Shown: piece after piece, positions 41,251 to 51,145 of the stretch | How the letters are laid out: every line of letters starts with the position of its first letter | Position numbering within the stretch: the first letter of the stretch is position 1 | From: Promerops cafer | Taxonomy: Eukaryota; Chordata; Aves; Passeriformes; Nectariniidae | Direction of reading: 5' to 3' | Length of the DNA: 64,000 nucleotides | Assembly: GCA_013398275.1 (NCBI GenBank) | Contig: VZSE01013631.1 | Coordinates: 1,965,394-2,029,393, forward strand | Notes under the pieces: model-generated | What the model was told of the DNA's origin: nothing | Seen by the model: the letters and a program-made list of their open reading frames with translations, nothing else | Databases searched by the model: none | Position numbers and translations under genes: made by a program

Positions 41251-41379
41251 TGTTTTGGCTGGGGTAGAGTTAATTTCTTCAGAGTAGCCAGTATAGGGCT
41301 GTGTTTTGGATTTGAGCTGGGAACAGTGTGAAGGAGTGGCTGCAAGGGTCTGAACTGCAGCTGGGGTTAAACCATCACA
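41251..41379 (+). mobile_element. Internally deleted LTR-like fragment (avian ERV type), copy 2
   Basis: It begins 'tgttttggctggggtagagt', continues 'taatttcttcagagtagcca' and 'gtatagggctgtgttttgga', and ends 'ctgcagctggggttaaacca'. Both ends match copy 1 at 25155-25301, in the same orientation, and match the termini of a common avian LTR as I remember it. About 129 bp remain, so most of the LTR body is missing. No coding remnant is present. Confidence 0.65.
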
Positions 41380-44300
41380 GCAACACAAAGGCAAATGAAA
41401 TGCTGTGCCTGCAAATGCAGGGTAATACCATTTAGAGAGGCACATTCAGACTTCTATTTAGACACTTAACAGGACGTTCAGTCCACAGTATTATTCCACA
41501 GAAAAGGACAGCCCAATGAAGACATCTGCTCAATGTTCAGCTGCCATCAAAAAATTATCAGCAAAATATTTTTAAAAGAATATTAGTGTGCTTGAGTTAA
41601 AGGCAGTTCCCAATTATTACTGATCCAAAGTTTAAAATGACTATATGTTGGTCTCACTAGATAAGACCTCTTTCTGGCACACAAGGATAAAATTTAGGAC
41701 AGTGCACTTCAGCACAGGATCCCCAAATATTTCCTCTGTGCACGTCCTGCTCAGCCAGCCAGTCTGTGCCTAGCAGCCTGCTCGCTGCACGGGCAGGTGG
41801 AGGTGGCGCTGCTGCAGCGCCTCTTACCTGCCCTGGAGCCGTTCTGGATGGCCACAGAGACGAGACCGGGTCAGGCGAGCGGCAGGACCCGCCTTGCTCG
41901 GGATCTGGAAATGCAGCATATCCGGAGCACAGCAACTCTGCAGCTACTCAAAACGGTGCCAAGGTGACCCAGTCCCTGACTTGCCCTAGGCTGTGGGAGA
42001 TGAGGTAGAGCTCTTCCTTAAATCCTACCCACCTGCAGCCAGAACAAAGAATATGGGTCTCAGTCTTTAATCTCACCTAATATGTCATTTACTGATTAGA
42101 TTATCATAAATATAGAACTAATTGATGTCACGAAATGCTAATTTCTTCAGACCTGAAATGTCTTAAGTTCTTTGGGAAATCTGCTGTTTGTAGGAAGTGT
42201 TAAGAGGCCATTCTGCAGACAGGATAAATTCTGTGGATGGAGAACCCCACAACTCTCTGTTATAAATGTGCAATGATATCAACACAAACCTGGGTGGGTG
42301 GTCCTCAGCTGGGTGAAATGTAGCCTGAAGATGATCATGTTGAGGACCTGAGCCAGAGGAACTGAGGGATATGCTCCTATGTTCAAAGATGCAGAATTTG
42401 GCTCTGTTTTTAGCGTTGGAGAGCTGATATTTAATGCCCACAATAAATGTGTAGCAGCAGTAATATAAGTATTTTTTAAATTCCTGTTTGCACTATTAAT
42501 ATATTTAATAAAATTATCTCTTTGGTTGTTGGTTCAAGTTTAAGGGACCAGTTTAGTTTATCAGGTTTAGCGCTACAGAGGAATTACTCTTTAAAATCCA
42601 GAGGCTCCATTGCCTATGAGTTATTTGTGTACAACTTTCATGTGTAATAAGCAAACTACTAGTGCTAGATATTAATATATCCTACAAAACAAGCTCTCTC
42701 TTAGTTCTTTAAAGGATGTGTCCTACTTAAGGCTAAAGGTAATCCATAATGTGTCCATTTGGAGATTTCCTTGTACATTTATTTGTCAGTTATTCTCACT
42801 CTTTAATTTCATAATAACGAAAAAAGGAAAATGCATATTTTTAAACTTAGGCATATGTTTATTATGCACTCAGTTAATGATTGAAACAGTGCCCTCATAT
42901 GCAGCACTATTTATTTTGGAGTAAAAGAAAAAAGCATTGGTATGTATTAATTTTTTCTTTTTGAATGCTCCTATTTTTTTTTCCTGGTGTGAATGAAAAA
43001 AATTAAACAACCCAGTTATCTTCCTTCCCTGGTAAACACATTTTCTTTCTACACTCAAATGTCATGTTCTCTCACATCCTTTCACCTTTTTTTGGTCATT
43101 AATTCTGTTTCAAGGAAAAAGAAATGCACACTCTGCTACCGAGCAAAGCAGGTCTGATGCTATCTCCCTCCTCTGACCTTTCTGTTGCAATATTCATTAA
43201 TATGACTGTTTAGGGGATTAGGGAGTTGCCTGGCAATAATATAATGAGTTTTCTACTTCTAGTTGGTAAGATTGGTACTGTTTAAAAATGACTGCAGCAA
43301 TTAAGATTATTAGGAAGTATGGTTATTTACTTGCAATAACTCATTTTTTCTCAGCAACTTACAGAGAAGGAGCTCTGTGCCAAATCACAATTGATTAACA
43401 GTTTTCAGGTGAAACAGTGGTCAAAATGTGGCCATTTTTCAACCCATTTTTGGCTGTCAAAACATTTCCCCAGGTTCAGTGATTTGGAAACAGCTGTTCG
43501 AAATACAAAAAACCAGTAATTTTTTATACGTTATGTTTTATTTTTTATTTTGGGCTTTATTAGCTCTTGCTCTACTAATGGTTGGTGTAGCTACATACTG
43601 AGTTTTCTTTTAGAATCATGAATTGTTGCTTGGAGAATTTGTTTCTGAATTCCAAAGCACAGGAACTTCTGGTTTAAGAGTAAAATTAAACACTTGAGAA
43701 AACCTTGCTTGGTAGCCATAAGACAGGCTATTTTTAGCCACAGCTGGAGTGAGGAAAGAGTAATTGCACATCATGTAAGATCAGAAATTCCTGTCTATTC
43801 TAGACATGTGTCCCTGCTTTTCTACTTCTACCAGCTCTGTGCCCCCCTGGATGAGGAGATAGTGAGCACTGCAGTGGTTGTACAGAGGAGATACATTCAG
43901 CACCCGTGAGTTACTGAATGTAACCAAAACCAAATCATCTTTTGGAACATGGTCTCTCTAGAGCTCAAAAGTAAGGCAAGAGTGATCTGCTAAAGGGTAG
44001 ATGGGGATGGCTGGGATAATATGTACCTCAAATAGGGATGGCTGCATTGCTGGTTTAAAAATATCTTCTACTCTTGCTGTCTTAGGAGGAGAATGACAAC
44101 TCCTGAGGTCTGATCCTAACTCCTTTGGCTAGCAGTGCTACAGACCTCAGATAAGGAACCATCATGGTGACAAGTGTACACATGGATCAAGATACCAGTA
44201 ATCAAACGTTCTGCTTCTCAAGTGAGCCCTAAGGCACTTATGGTTAATCTTACTTACTTTTGACAGTCACGAGGCAAACTGTAACCAGCTTTCTCAATGG

Positions 44301-45357
44301 TTACCTGTGGGCAAGAGTAAGTGGTGCTGCCTTTAACAGCTGGCTTATGTAACCTTACCCCTCAAATATTCCTGAGAGACTTCAGAAAATATGGTGATAC
44401 TCCTGACTGGGGTGGAAAGCCATGCAGTGCTGGTCAGATCCCAGGAATAAATCATAAAAGGTTGGCTGTCAGAGCTGCAGCCTCCAACCCAAACCAGAAA
44501 AGTACATAAGAATACTGATAAAGAAGCAAGGAAAAAGAAAGAAGAAAAGCACCACATCTCCCCTTGATTCAGTCAACCAAAGTGCACTTTATGGGCTTCA
44601 TGGGCCTGTTTTAATTTGCTGATGCAGGCAATAGGATGAGGCTCTGTAGTGAGAGGAGGAGCAGAGATGCAGCCGGAGTCTCCCTGGGATGTGGGGCTGA
44701 TTCTGGGGCATCTCGCATGCTCCTGCCAGCCCTTCTGGTCTGGGACATGTGTGTGGCCTGGCAGGTGACAGGGATGCTTGTGGCTTGGCAGGAGGCTCTC
44801 CCAGCAAGACAGATGCAGGAAGGGCATTCTCACAACCAGCCAAGACTAAGGATATTATTTTAGAGAGCAGCATACAGGATTTTATTTAACACAGTCTTTA
44901 TATGCATAATGAAGCAAATCACGTAGTTCAAGGGCCTGCAATTTAGGTGGCAAAATCTTTTGGGTTTATTTTTAAAGGGAAATCTGCTTGCACCAGGCTG
45001 TTTCTAGAAGCTGGAATCTCAATTTGGCCTTTTTTACTCTTTGAAATCCAAGACAAAATTTAATGAAGAGCTGGGGTGAAATGACTGATCCTGCAAGATA
45101 CGACTATCAAGAAAGATATGAGCTGAGCCTATCTGTCATTGCCCTAGTCAAGACAAAACACTGTTTAGGAATGTTTGGGAGATTTTGTATCTGCTTGGAC
45201 TCTAGTAGCTAAGCCAAAGTTCTAGGCCTTTACCTGACATTGGTAGTACCTGCCTGAAGTGATATTAGGATTTACTCTCATGCTAGAACTTCATGGGTCA
45301 CTGGCTTGCTTTATAGTCTGAAAGAATGCCAGAAGTATGATAGTGAAATCAGGAAAA

Positions 45358-45402
45358 AACCAAACCAAACCAAACCAAACCAAACCAAACCAAACCAAAC
45401 CA
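45358..45402. repeat. AAACC pentanucleotide microsatellite, about 9 units
   Basis: Eight to nine perfect CAAAC/AAACC units are preceded by an A-run. The units are tandem with no spacers. Confidence 0.95.
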
Positions 45403-48139
45403 AGACAAAAAGCCCAAATCCAGAAAATGGAATGTAGCAAGATAATTATTAGGAAATATGAACAGGTTTAAGAAGATTTTAATGTCTGCTTTTACAATTG
45501 ATCTATTTGGCAGTAGTGAGGTAATTACTGTGTGCAGGGAGCCAATGATTTCAGAAGTAATTTAAGAAAAATTTCTTGATCTTGCACAGAAGCAGATGAG
45601 GAGTACTATAATGTGTTCTCCCCATAGGTTTGCCATGGAGTCAGTAAAAAAAGCCTGGTAAATACTAACGCCTTAAAATACAATTAAGTATCTTCTCTCC
45701 CTGCTATATGACTGATCTCACCTATATTAATTTGAATACTGAGCTTTATAAACAACAACAATCAGAACTATACAAGCTTTTAAAAACAATGTTTCTCATT
45801 CAAAATTAATGTGATGTAATTAAGTTTATGACACATCACCTGGGAGCTGGAAGGTTTTTGCTGGGAATAAAAAATAGGCAAAGTCAGCACTGGTACTTTG
45901 CATGAACATGATCCAACAAAATCCAGCCTAAAAGTGGGCTAATGGAGCCATCCAGTGTCCTCAAACTGCAGATGGAGGATGCTCAGCAACAGTCTACATG
46001 ATAGTTTTTTCCTGTATTCTTAAATATTTGCAGATTTAGTTTAAAGCAAATGGCAAAAATCAATGCAAATGAATCTTCTAGCATGTCAAACTGTACCTTT
46101 ACAGAAAAGGGAACAAAGGTTTTTTCTGTCTAGGTCAGAACAATCCAGTTCACCTCCACTACAGTCACATCACATTCTGCAAGCTGTGTCAATATTTCAG
46201 AGAAAGGAAAAAGACCAAAGAAGTCTTTTAAGACCTCAGCAGTTTATAGGAAAACTCATGTATCTTCAATGCTTTCCAGGTTGGCAGTGTTTGCAAGATC
46301 AGTCCTGAAATCTGCCGCTGACTTATTTGGCACAAGGGACATAAATCCACTTGTGTGATTGAAATGCCATTTAGCCACACAAAAGTAAACCAATCACACA
46401 CGCTTGCAAACCCATACTTAAGAAACTCTTAAAAGAATTTTCTTGCAGGATGGAGAAATTTGGGATTAAAATAAAGAGAAGGTTAACTGTGCCCATTTGC
46501 AGGAGAGCCTGTATAGGTGCCATCAGCAGAGAGGAGCAGAGAATAACCTCTGCCTAAAGGAACACAAAGATGAACATTTTTATTAACAATCCAAGCACTA
46601 GAGATGGAACAAACAAGGAGAAATAAACCCAGGTAAAAGTTTTCCTAATGTCTGTGAGCTGGGAGCCTCCTCAGTGCCCCCACCCAGCACTCTATCACTG
46701 AAGTTCCTATGGTAGCTTAAGATCTGAAATACCTCTATATCTCAGAAGGCTTTTTCAGACCACTGTTTTTTTTTTTGTTTTTGGAAGCTGATGAATTAAT
46801 TAACAAAATCAACATATGAGCTGTGAGATATTTACTCATTGGCTGCTACCAAATGAGGCTTTCCTGCAGACTTGAGAGGACTGCTCTGTTGTCTCTCTTT
46901 CCTCTGCACCTGAGATCGCTAAATGCACCATGAAGACCTTACTGAGTTCCTGCTCCAAGCCTCATCCTGGTCAACACAGAGATTCCTTTTGACCTTCCTG
47001 GAAGCTGGATTAGGCCTTTAAAAGTCATACATTTTAAAACATTCCATGGAGGTTATGTTTGCTTTAAAACCACGGTGAAGTAAATGCAAAACTGTATTAA
47101 TATTTAACATTGGCTTATAAAAACTAGGAACTTGTAGTCAGGACAGCTGGTAAAAGTTTAATTCACATCATCGTTTCAAAACGAAAATGCAGAGGAGGAC
47201 AGAATATCACATTTTCACTTTCAGAATCTGTTTGTTTTTCTTTTATATCCAATTTTCTTATTCCTATAGCCATATCTGTTAGATAGTCATGACAAATATT
47301 TTTCATTTATGCAATTTTTTTATTTGCTTTTCTGATTTGTTGGCACTGGTTATACATACAGAAATCAAAACAGGAAAAAAGGGTCAGAAGGAAAAAAAAT
47401 AGAATAGAATAAAATAGTTAAAAGAAAAAAAACCCCACAAATATAGTGCTTGTGGACTGTATTTAGGAGTTGGCCAGAAGTCTAATGTCTTGATAGATGG
47501 TTCTGAGTGCACAGTTTTATTGCTGGTACACAGCACACTTTGTTCCTTTTGTTTGACTAAACTTGCCAACTTTGGAAATTAGTGACATGGGCATTCAAAT
47601 GTTGGACAAGCGGTCAGACTCTGATATACATATTCATACCCCAGCAGTAAATGATGTCAGGAAGTTTCAGATGCAGGAAAAATGCATTCTTTTGTCCAGC
47701 ATAGCTTTAATATGAGTTTCATAAGTACTTTCACTGTTTGAGCAAGCGTGCCTCTTAGATAGCACACAGGGGAGACATCATTTAAAGAAATGTTTCTTTG
47801 CTTGAACCAGAAGTCCAAATCTGCTCAGTTCATTTAAATTTTTTTTTTCTTCTAGAATAAATGAATAAGCAGTTCCTTTTGTGGTTTTTGCTTGTTGACT
47901 TGCTATTATTCTTCCAGCAGAAAAAGGATTGGATTCTTGTATGAGCAGATGTGTTCCTCCTCCCTAGCCCCACACTCATTCTCTCCCTTTGGAAAACAGA
48001 GGTGACAGGCCTGGTGTTTGACTAAAAGAGGCTATAAATCTTCTGGGGATATGCTGTTATGTCTTTGCACATAAAAACTATTGAGGAAGGGAAACAGGTT
48101 AAAAAGCAAAAAGCCTTCGTAATAAATCATATGCTGTAC

Positions 48140-49270
48140 TTGTTTTTTTAACCCTTAGAAGCGCAGGGCTGTTTTAATAAATTGCCAGTGCAGAGACCCT
48201 TCTGCTCCGTGGCGGCCGGGAGTCAGGGGCACGACCGGGTGTGTGAGACGGGAGATGCCCGCACTCCCGCTCAGCCCTTTTCTCGCAGGGGCCGGGCACA
48301 GGCTGCCGAGAGGAAGAAGCCTTCGGAAAGCAAGCGCTGATCTGGCCACAGTCTCACTGCCTCCGCGCCCGGCCCCGTCCGACCGACAGGTACAGAGCGG
48401 GACCGGCCGAGGCGCAGGGGCCGGGGCCAGCGAGGTGCGGGGCGATGCTGCGGGGGCGCAGGAGGCGGCGGGGGCCGGGGGCGGCAGGTGAGCGGCGGGG
48501 GCGGNNNNNNNNNNNNNNNNNNNNNNNNNNNNNNNNNNNNNNNNNNNNNNNNNNNNNNNNNNNNNNNNNNNNNNNNNNNNNNNNNNNNNNNNNNNNNNNN
48601 NNNNNNNNNNNNNNNNNNNNNNNNNNNNNNNNNNNNNNNNNNNNNNNNNNNNNNNNNNNNNNNNNNNNNNNNNNNNNNNNNNNNNNNNNNNNNNNNNNNN
48701 NNNNNNNNNNNNNNNNNNNNNNNNNNNNNNNNNNNNNNNNNNNNNNNNNNNNNNNNNNNNNNNNNNNNNNNNNNNNNNNNNNNNNNNNNNNNNNNNNNNN
48801 NNNNNNNNNNNNNNNNNNNNNNNNNNNNNNNNNNNNNNNNNNNNNNNNNNNNNNNNNNNNNNNNNNNNNNNNNNNNNNNNNNNNNNNNNNNNNNNNNNNN
48901 NNNNNNNNNNNNNNNNNNNNNNNNNNNNNNNNNNNNNNNNNNNNNNNNNNNNNNNNNNNNNNNNNNNNNNNNNNNNNNNNNNNNNNNNNNNNNNNNNNNN
49001 NNNNNNNNNNNNNNNNNNNNNGTGCGCTCAGGCGGGAGCGCCGGGGGTGCGGCTGCAGAGCGGCCCCGCGCCGGGACAGACCGGGAGCCCGGGGTGCGCA
49101 GCTCCGCGCTCCCGAGGGCACCGGCAGCAGGATCCCTCCTGACTGGAAGGCGCACTTGCATTTTAAGTTCGCATCGGCAAATTCTGCTGTGTCTGTCTAA
49201 CTTTACTGCTCCCGGAGGTGTGAGTGGGCCCCGGTGCTCTGCACGCACAGCCCCACCGTGCGAGTGGCCG
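48140..49270 (+). promoter_or_regulatory. SHISA3: SHISA3 CpG island and promoter region
   Basis: GC and CpG content rise sharply from about 48150, peak around 48360-48504, are interrupted by N, and remain high from 49022 to about 49270 before falling. The island lies directly upstream of SHISA3 exon 2 in the right orientation, so it is the expected promoter and first-exon region. GC boxes (gggggcgg-type) are visible just before the gap at about 48490-48504. The exact start of transcription cannot be read. A donor-like CAG|GTGAGC sits at 48485-48493. Confidence 0.75.
48505..49021. other. SHISA3: Assembly gap (517 N) probably hiding SHISA3 exon 1
   Basis: Both flanks are extremely GC-rich, the usual cause of dropout in avian short-read assemblies. 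SHISA3 in other vertebrates has two coding exons, the first encoding the signal peptide and the cysteine-rich Shisa domain in about 90 residues. No such sequence occurs on either side of the gap, while exon 2 lies 742 bp downstream. The missing coding part, under 300 bp, would fit. That exon 1 lies here is inference. Confidence 0.75.
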
Positions 49271-49763
49271 TCAGTTTCCCAAACAAAAGAAATCCGGCAG
49301 CGCATACGGAGACTGGTTTCCCAAGTCACACGCTCTGCGCTTATCTTCCACCTTAGGAAAGGAAACGATTTAACAGCATCTGCAGCATTTGAGCTTCACC
49401 TGCAGATTCAAGCTGTTACACTGGACAGTCCCAGCGATTTGAGGGATGAGGGAGGGGGAGAGGAGTGAGATTCTTGAGCTATACCTAAAAAGAACCAGCG
49501 AACGGGACGCGATGTAGACAGCGTTTACCTTTGGTAACTATTAAAACTGTCAACAAAAAGAAATTTTTACTGGAACCTGCAGGGTTTAAACTCTGATTTT
49601 ATTTCAATGATAATGGTGCTCTGTCTTCTGAGCAGATTGGTATGTTATTGGGGCTGAAATGACGTGGGGCTTCATAAACACTTGTGGAGTTTATTTCTAC
49701 ACAGAAGACCTGTTACTTAAGTGGGCTAATTTGCATGGCTTTTCTTCTTCTTTCTTCTCCCAG
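49022..49763 (+). other. SHISA3: SHISA3 intron 1 (3' part visible)
   Basis: Sequence between the gap and the exon 2 acceptor. It grades from GC-rich at the left to AT-rich at the right. It ends with a strong pyrimidine tract, 'tttcttcttctttcttctcc' followed by CAG at 49761-49763. The left boundary, the exon 1 donor, is not visible and may be inside the N run, so the first tens of bases could still be exon. Confidence 0.7.
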
Positions 49764-50215
49764 AACCAATCTATGTTCCATTCCTCATTGTTGGATCAAT
49801 ATTTATTGCCTTCATTATCGTGGGCTCGCTGGTAGCAGTTTATTGTTGCACATGTTTAAGACCTAAACAACCATCACAGCCAATACGATTTTCTCTGCGG
49901 AGCTATCAGACTGAGACTCTTCCCATGATCTTGGCCTCCACAAGCTTCAGGACGCCATCCAGGCAGTCCAGTACCGCGACCAGTTCCAGTTCGACGAGCA
50001 GCTCGGCTCGCAGGTTCTCCTGCCCCCGGGCGGAGCCAGGGTGCCTTGTGGCGTCCTCACCTCCCCCGTACACATCTGGCTGCTTCCAGACAGCCCATAC
50101 AGTCCACCTGACCCAGCCATCAGGATTTCTGGTTTCTCCGCCATACTTTGGGTATCCTCTCCAGCCAGAGCCTGCCGTGGCTGGGAAGAGCTGCTCTGAT
50201 TTTACTCAGAGCTGA
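49764..50215 (+). CDS. SHISA3: SHISA3, terminal coding exon (exon 2), partial CDS
   Basis: Shisa family member 3, a single-pass membrane protein. Shisa proteins act in the endoplasmic reticulum to hold back Frizzled and FGF receptors, which lowers Wnt and FGF signalling. The acceptor is a long pyrimidine tract ending CAG at 49761-49763. The exon opens with two bases completing a split codon (phase 1), then reads PIYVPFLIVGSIFIAF, the start of the transmembrane helix. Next come the juxtamembrane YCCTCLRPK (palmitoylation-type cysteines and basic residues), FSLRSYQTETLPMI, a Ser/Thr-rich stretch (PSRQSSTATSSSSTSSS), RAEPGCLV, a PPPY WW-binding motif (50060-50071), HLTQPSGFLVSPPYF, and the C-terminus GKSCSDFTQS before TGA at 50213-50215. 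RFSLRSYQTETLPMI and the tail distinguish SHISA3 from SHISA2. The 149 complete codons here are intact. The N-terminal signal peptide and cysteine-rich domain are absent and lie in exon 1, presumably in the upstream gap. Confidence 0.96.
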
Positions 50216-51145
50216 AAGAAGTTGTGAAGAAGTAATGCAGCCTTTGCAACCACAGGGACTGCTGCTGTTGGGTGTCACGCTGGTGTGTTCTGTGGCTGCA
50301 GAAGTCAGAACTGTTCCTGTGGGTGAGTTGCCCTTGAAAACTGAGGGATCTCACTTGAGATTGCATTTCCCAAACTTGGATCACACTTACAAAGGAATTG
50401 TAAAACACTCCAAACAGTTGCTCTAAAACCGGACTGCTCTGCCTAATTTGTGCAGAATGTGTTCAGAGACAAGAACCACGTTGGGATGAAGGTACTCAGT
50501 GCTATAAAGGACATTTTACCCTAATGCAGTTAACTTAGTTAACAAACAGTGGCTCTATTCCACTGATAATAATCAGAATAGTTCTATAAAGCAGCAATAA
50601 GCCCGAGAAGAGAGGGCTTAATACTTACTAAAGAGGATCCTTGAAAACATCTGACTGCTTATGACTTCCATGAGCAATGAAAGTAAGAGGAAGAATTTTA
50701 TTAGATATCAAAATGGGGAGGTTTTTTAAAATACACATAATCTACCTGAACTTACACTGCAAATCTGTATTAGTAAACTTCAATGATGGCAGATAAAAAT
50801 AGTAGTAATTAGGCTAATTGAAGATCAGACAGTCTCACATAGCCAAATAATCTATGAGGAAAACAGAATGTATTCAGCAATTATCACCAATAACTTCTCC
50901 ACATAAAATTCTAAGAATAGCTTTCTACTAAAACATTCTTCAGAAGGAAGTATTTATTGTCAGCTTTTTGCTCAGCAAGTGTAAGTTGGACAAACTTATA
51001 ATGAAGTTCTGTTTGTAAAACTAGCCATGTATAAAATGTAAAGACAAGTTTGTAATTTAAAATGCATTTACACCATTGACATCACTAATTATTTAGTAGT
51101 AACACACAAAAAAATTACCAATAAACTGTGTGGTTGAAATGTGTC
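50216..51145 (+). other. SHISA3: SHISA3 3' UTR (inferred extent)
   Basis: Noncoding sequence follows the TGA. The first canonical AATAAA downstream that has a GT/T-rich tract after it is at 51120-51125. The tract at 51177-51213 ('ttggttggtgtaactctttt' onward) fits a downstream polyadenylation element. The inferred UTR is about 0.9 kb. The true cleavage site is not shown by the sequence. Confidence 0.6.
51120..51125 (+). terminator. SHISA3: SHISA3 polyadenylation signal AATAAA
   Basis: Canonical hexamer about 0.9 kb after the stop codon, with T- and GT-rich sequence 50-90 bp beyond. It is the best candidate signal I see before the next gene. Confidence 0.6.

Larger units (their letters stand above)
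40498..48139. other. Intergenic region immediately upstream of SHISA3
   Basis: No coding exon could be supported. The overlapping frames at 40615-41223 (+) and 40774-41445 (-) lack family features, and the latter runs into the LTR-like fragment. A short GC-rich patch lies at 41757-41950. An AAACC repeat is at 45358-45402. A TATA-like TATAAAT at 48033-48039 lies about 100 bp before the SHISA3 CpG island, with unknown use. Confidence 0.55.

Noticed and set aside
40615..41445. Two overlapping long frames on opposite strands (202 and 223 codons)
   Set aside because: They overlap antisense, lack domains and have non-ATG starts, and the - strand one begins beyond the LTR-like fragment and reads through it.
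45358..45402. Regularly spaced repeat that might suggest an array
   Set aside because: It is a simple 5-bp tandem repeat without spacers in a vertebrate genome, so a CRISPR array is excluded.
48033..48039. TATAAAT as a SHISA3 TATA box
   Set aside because: It sits about 100 bp before the CpG island in AT-rich DNA with no visible initiator. CpG-island promoters usually lack TATA, so it is noted but not called.
48271..49468. Several 250-350 codon frames crossing the N gap
   Set aside because: Most of their length is unknown sequence. The readable parts are GC-driven and do not match the Shisa domain.
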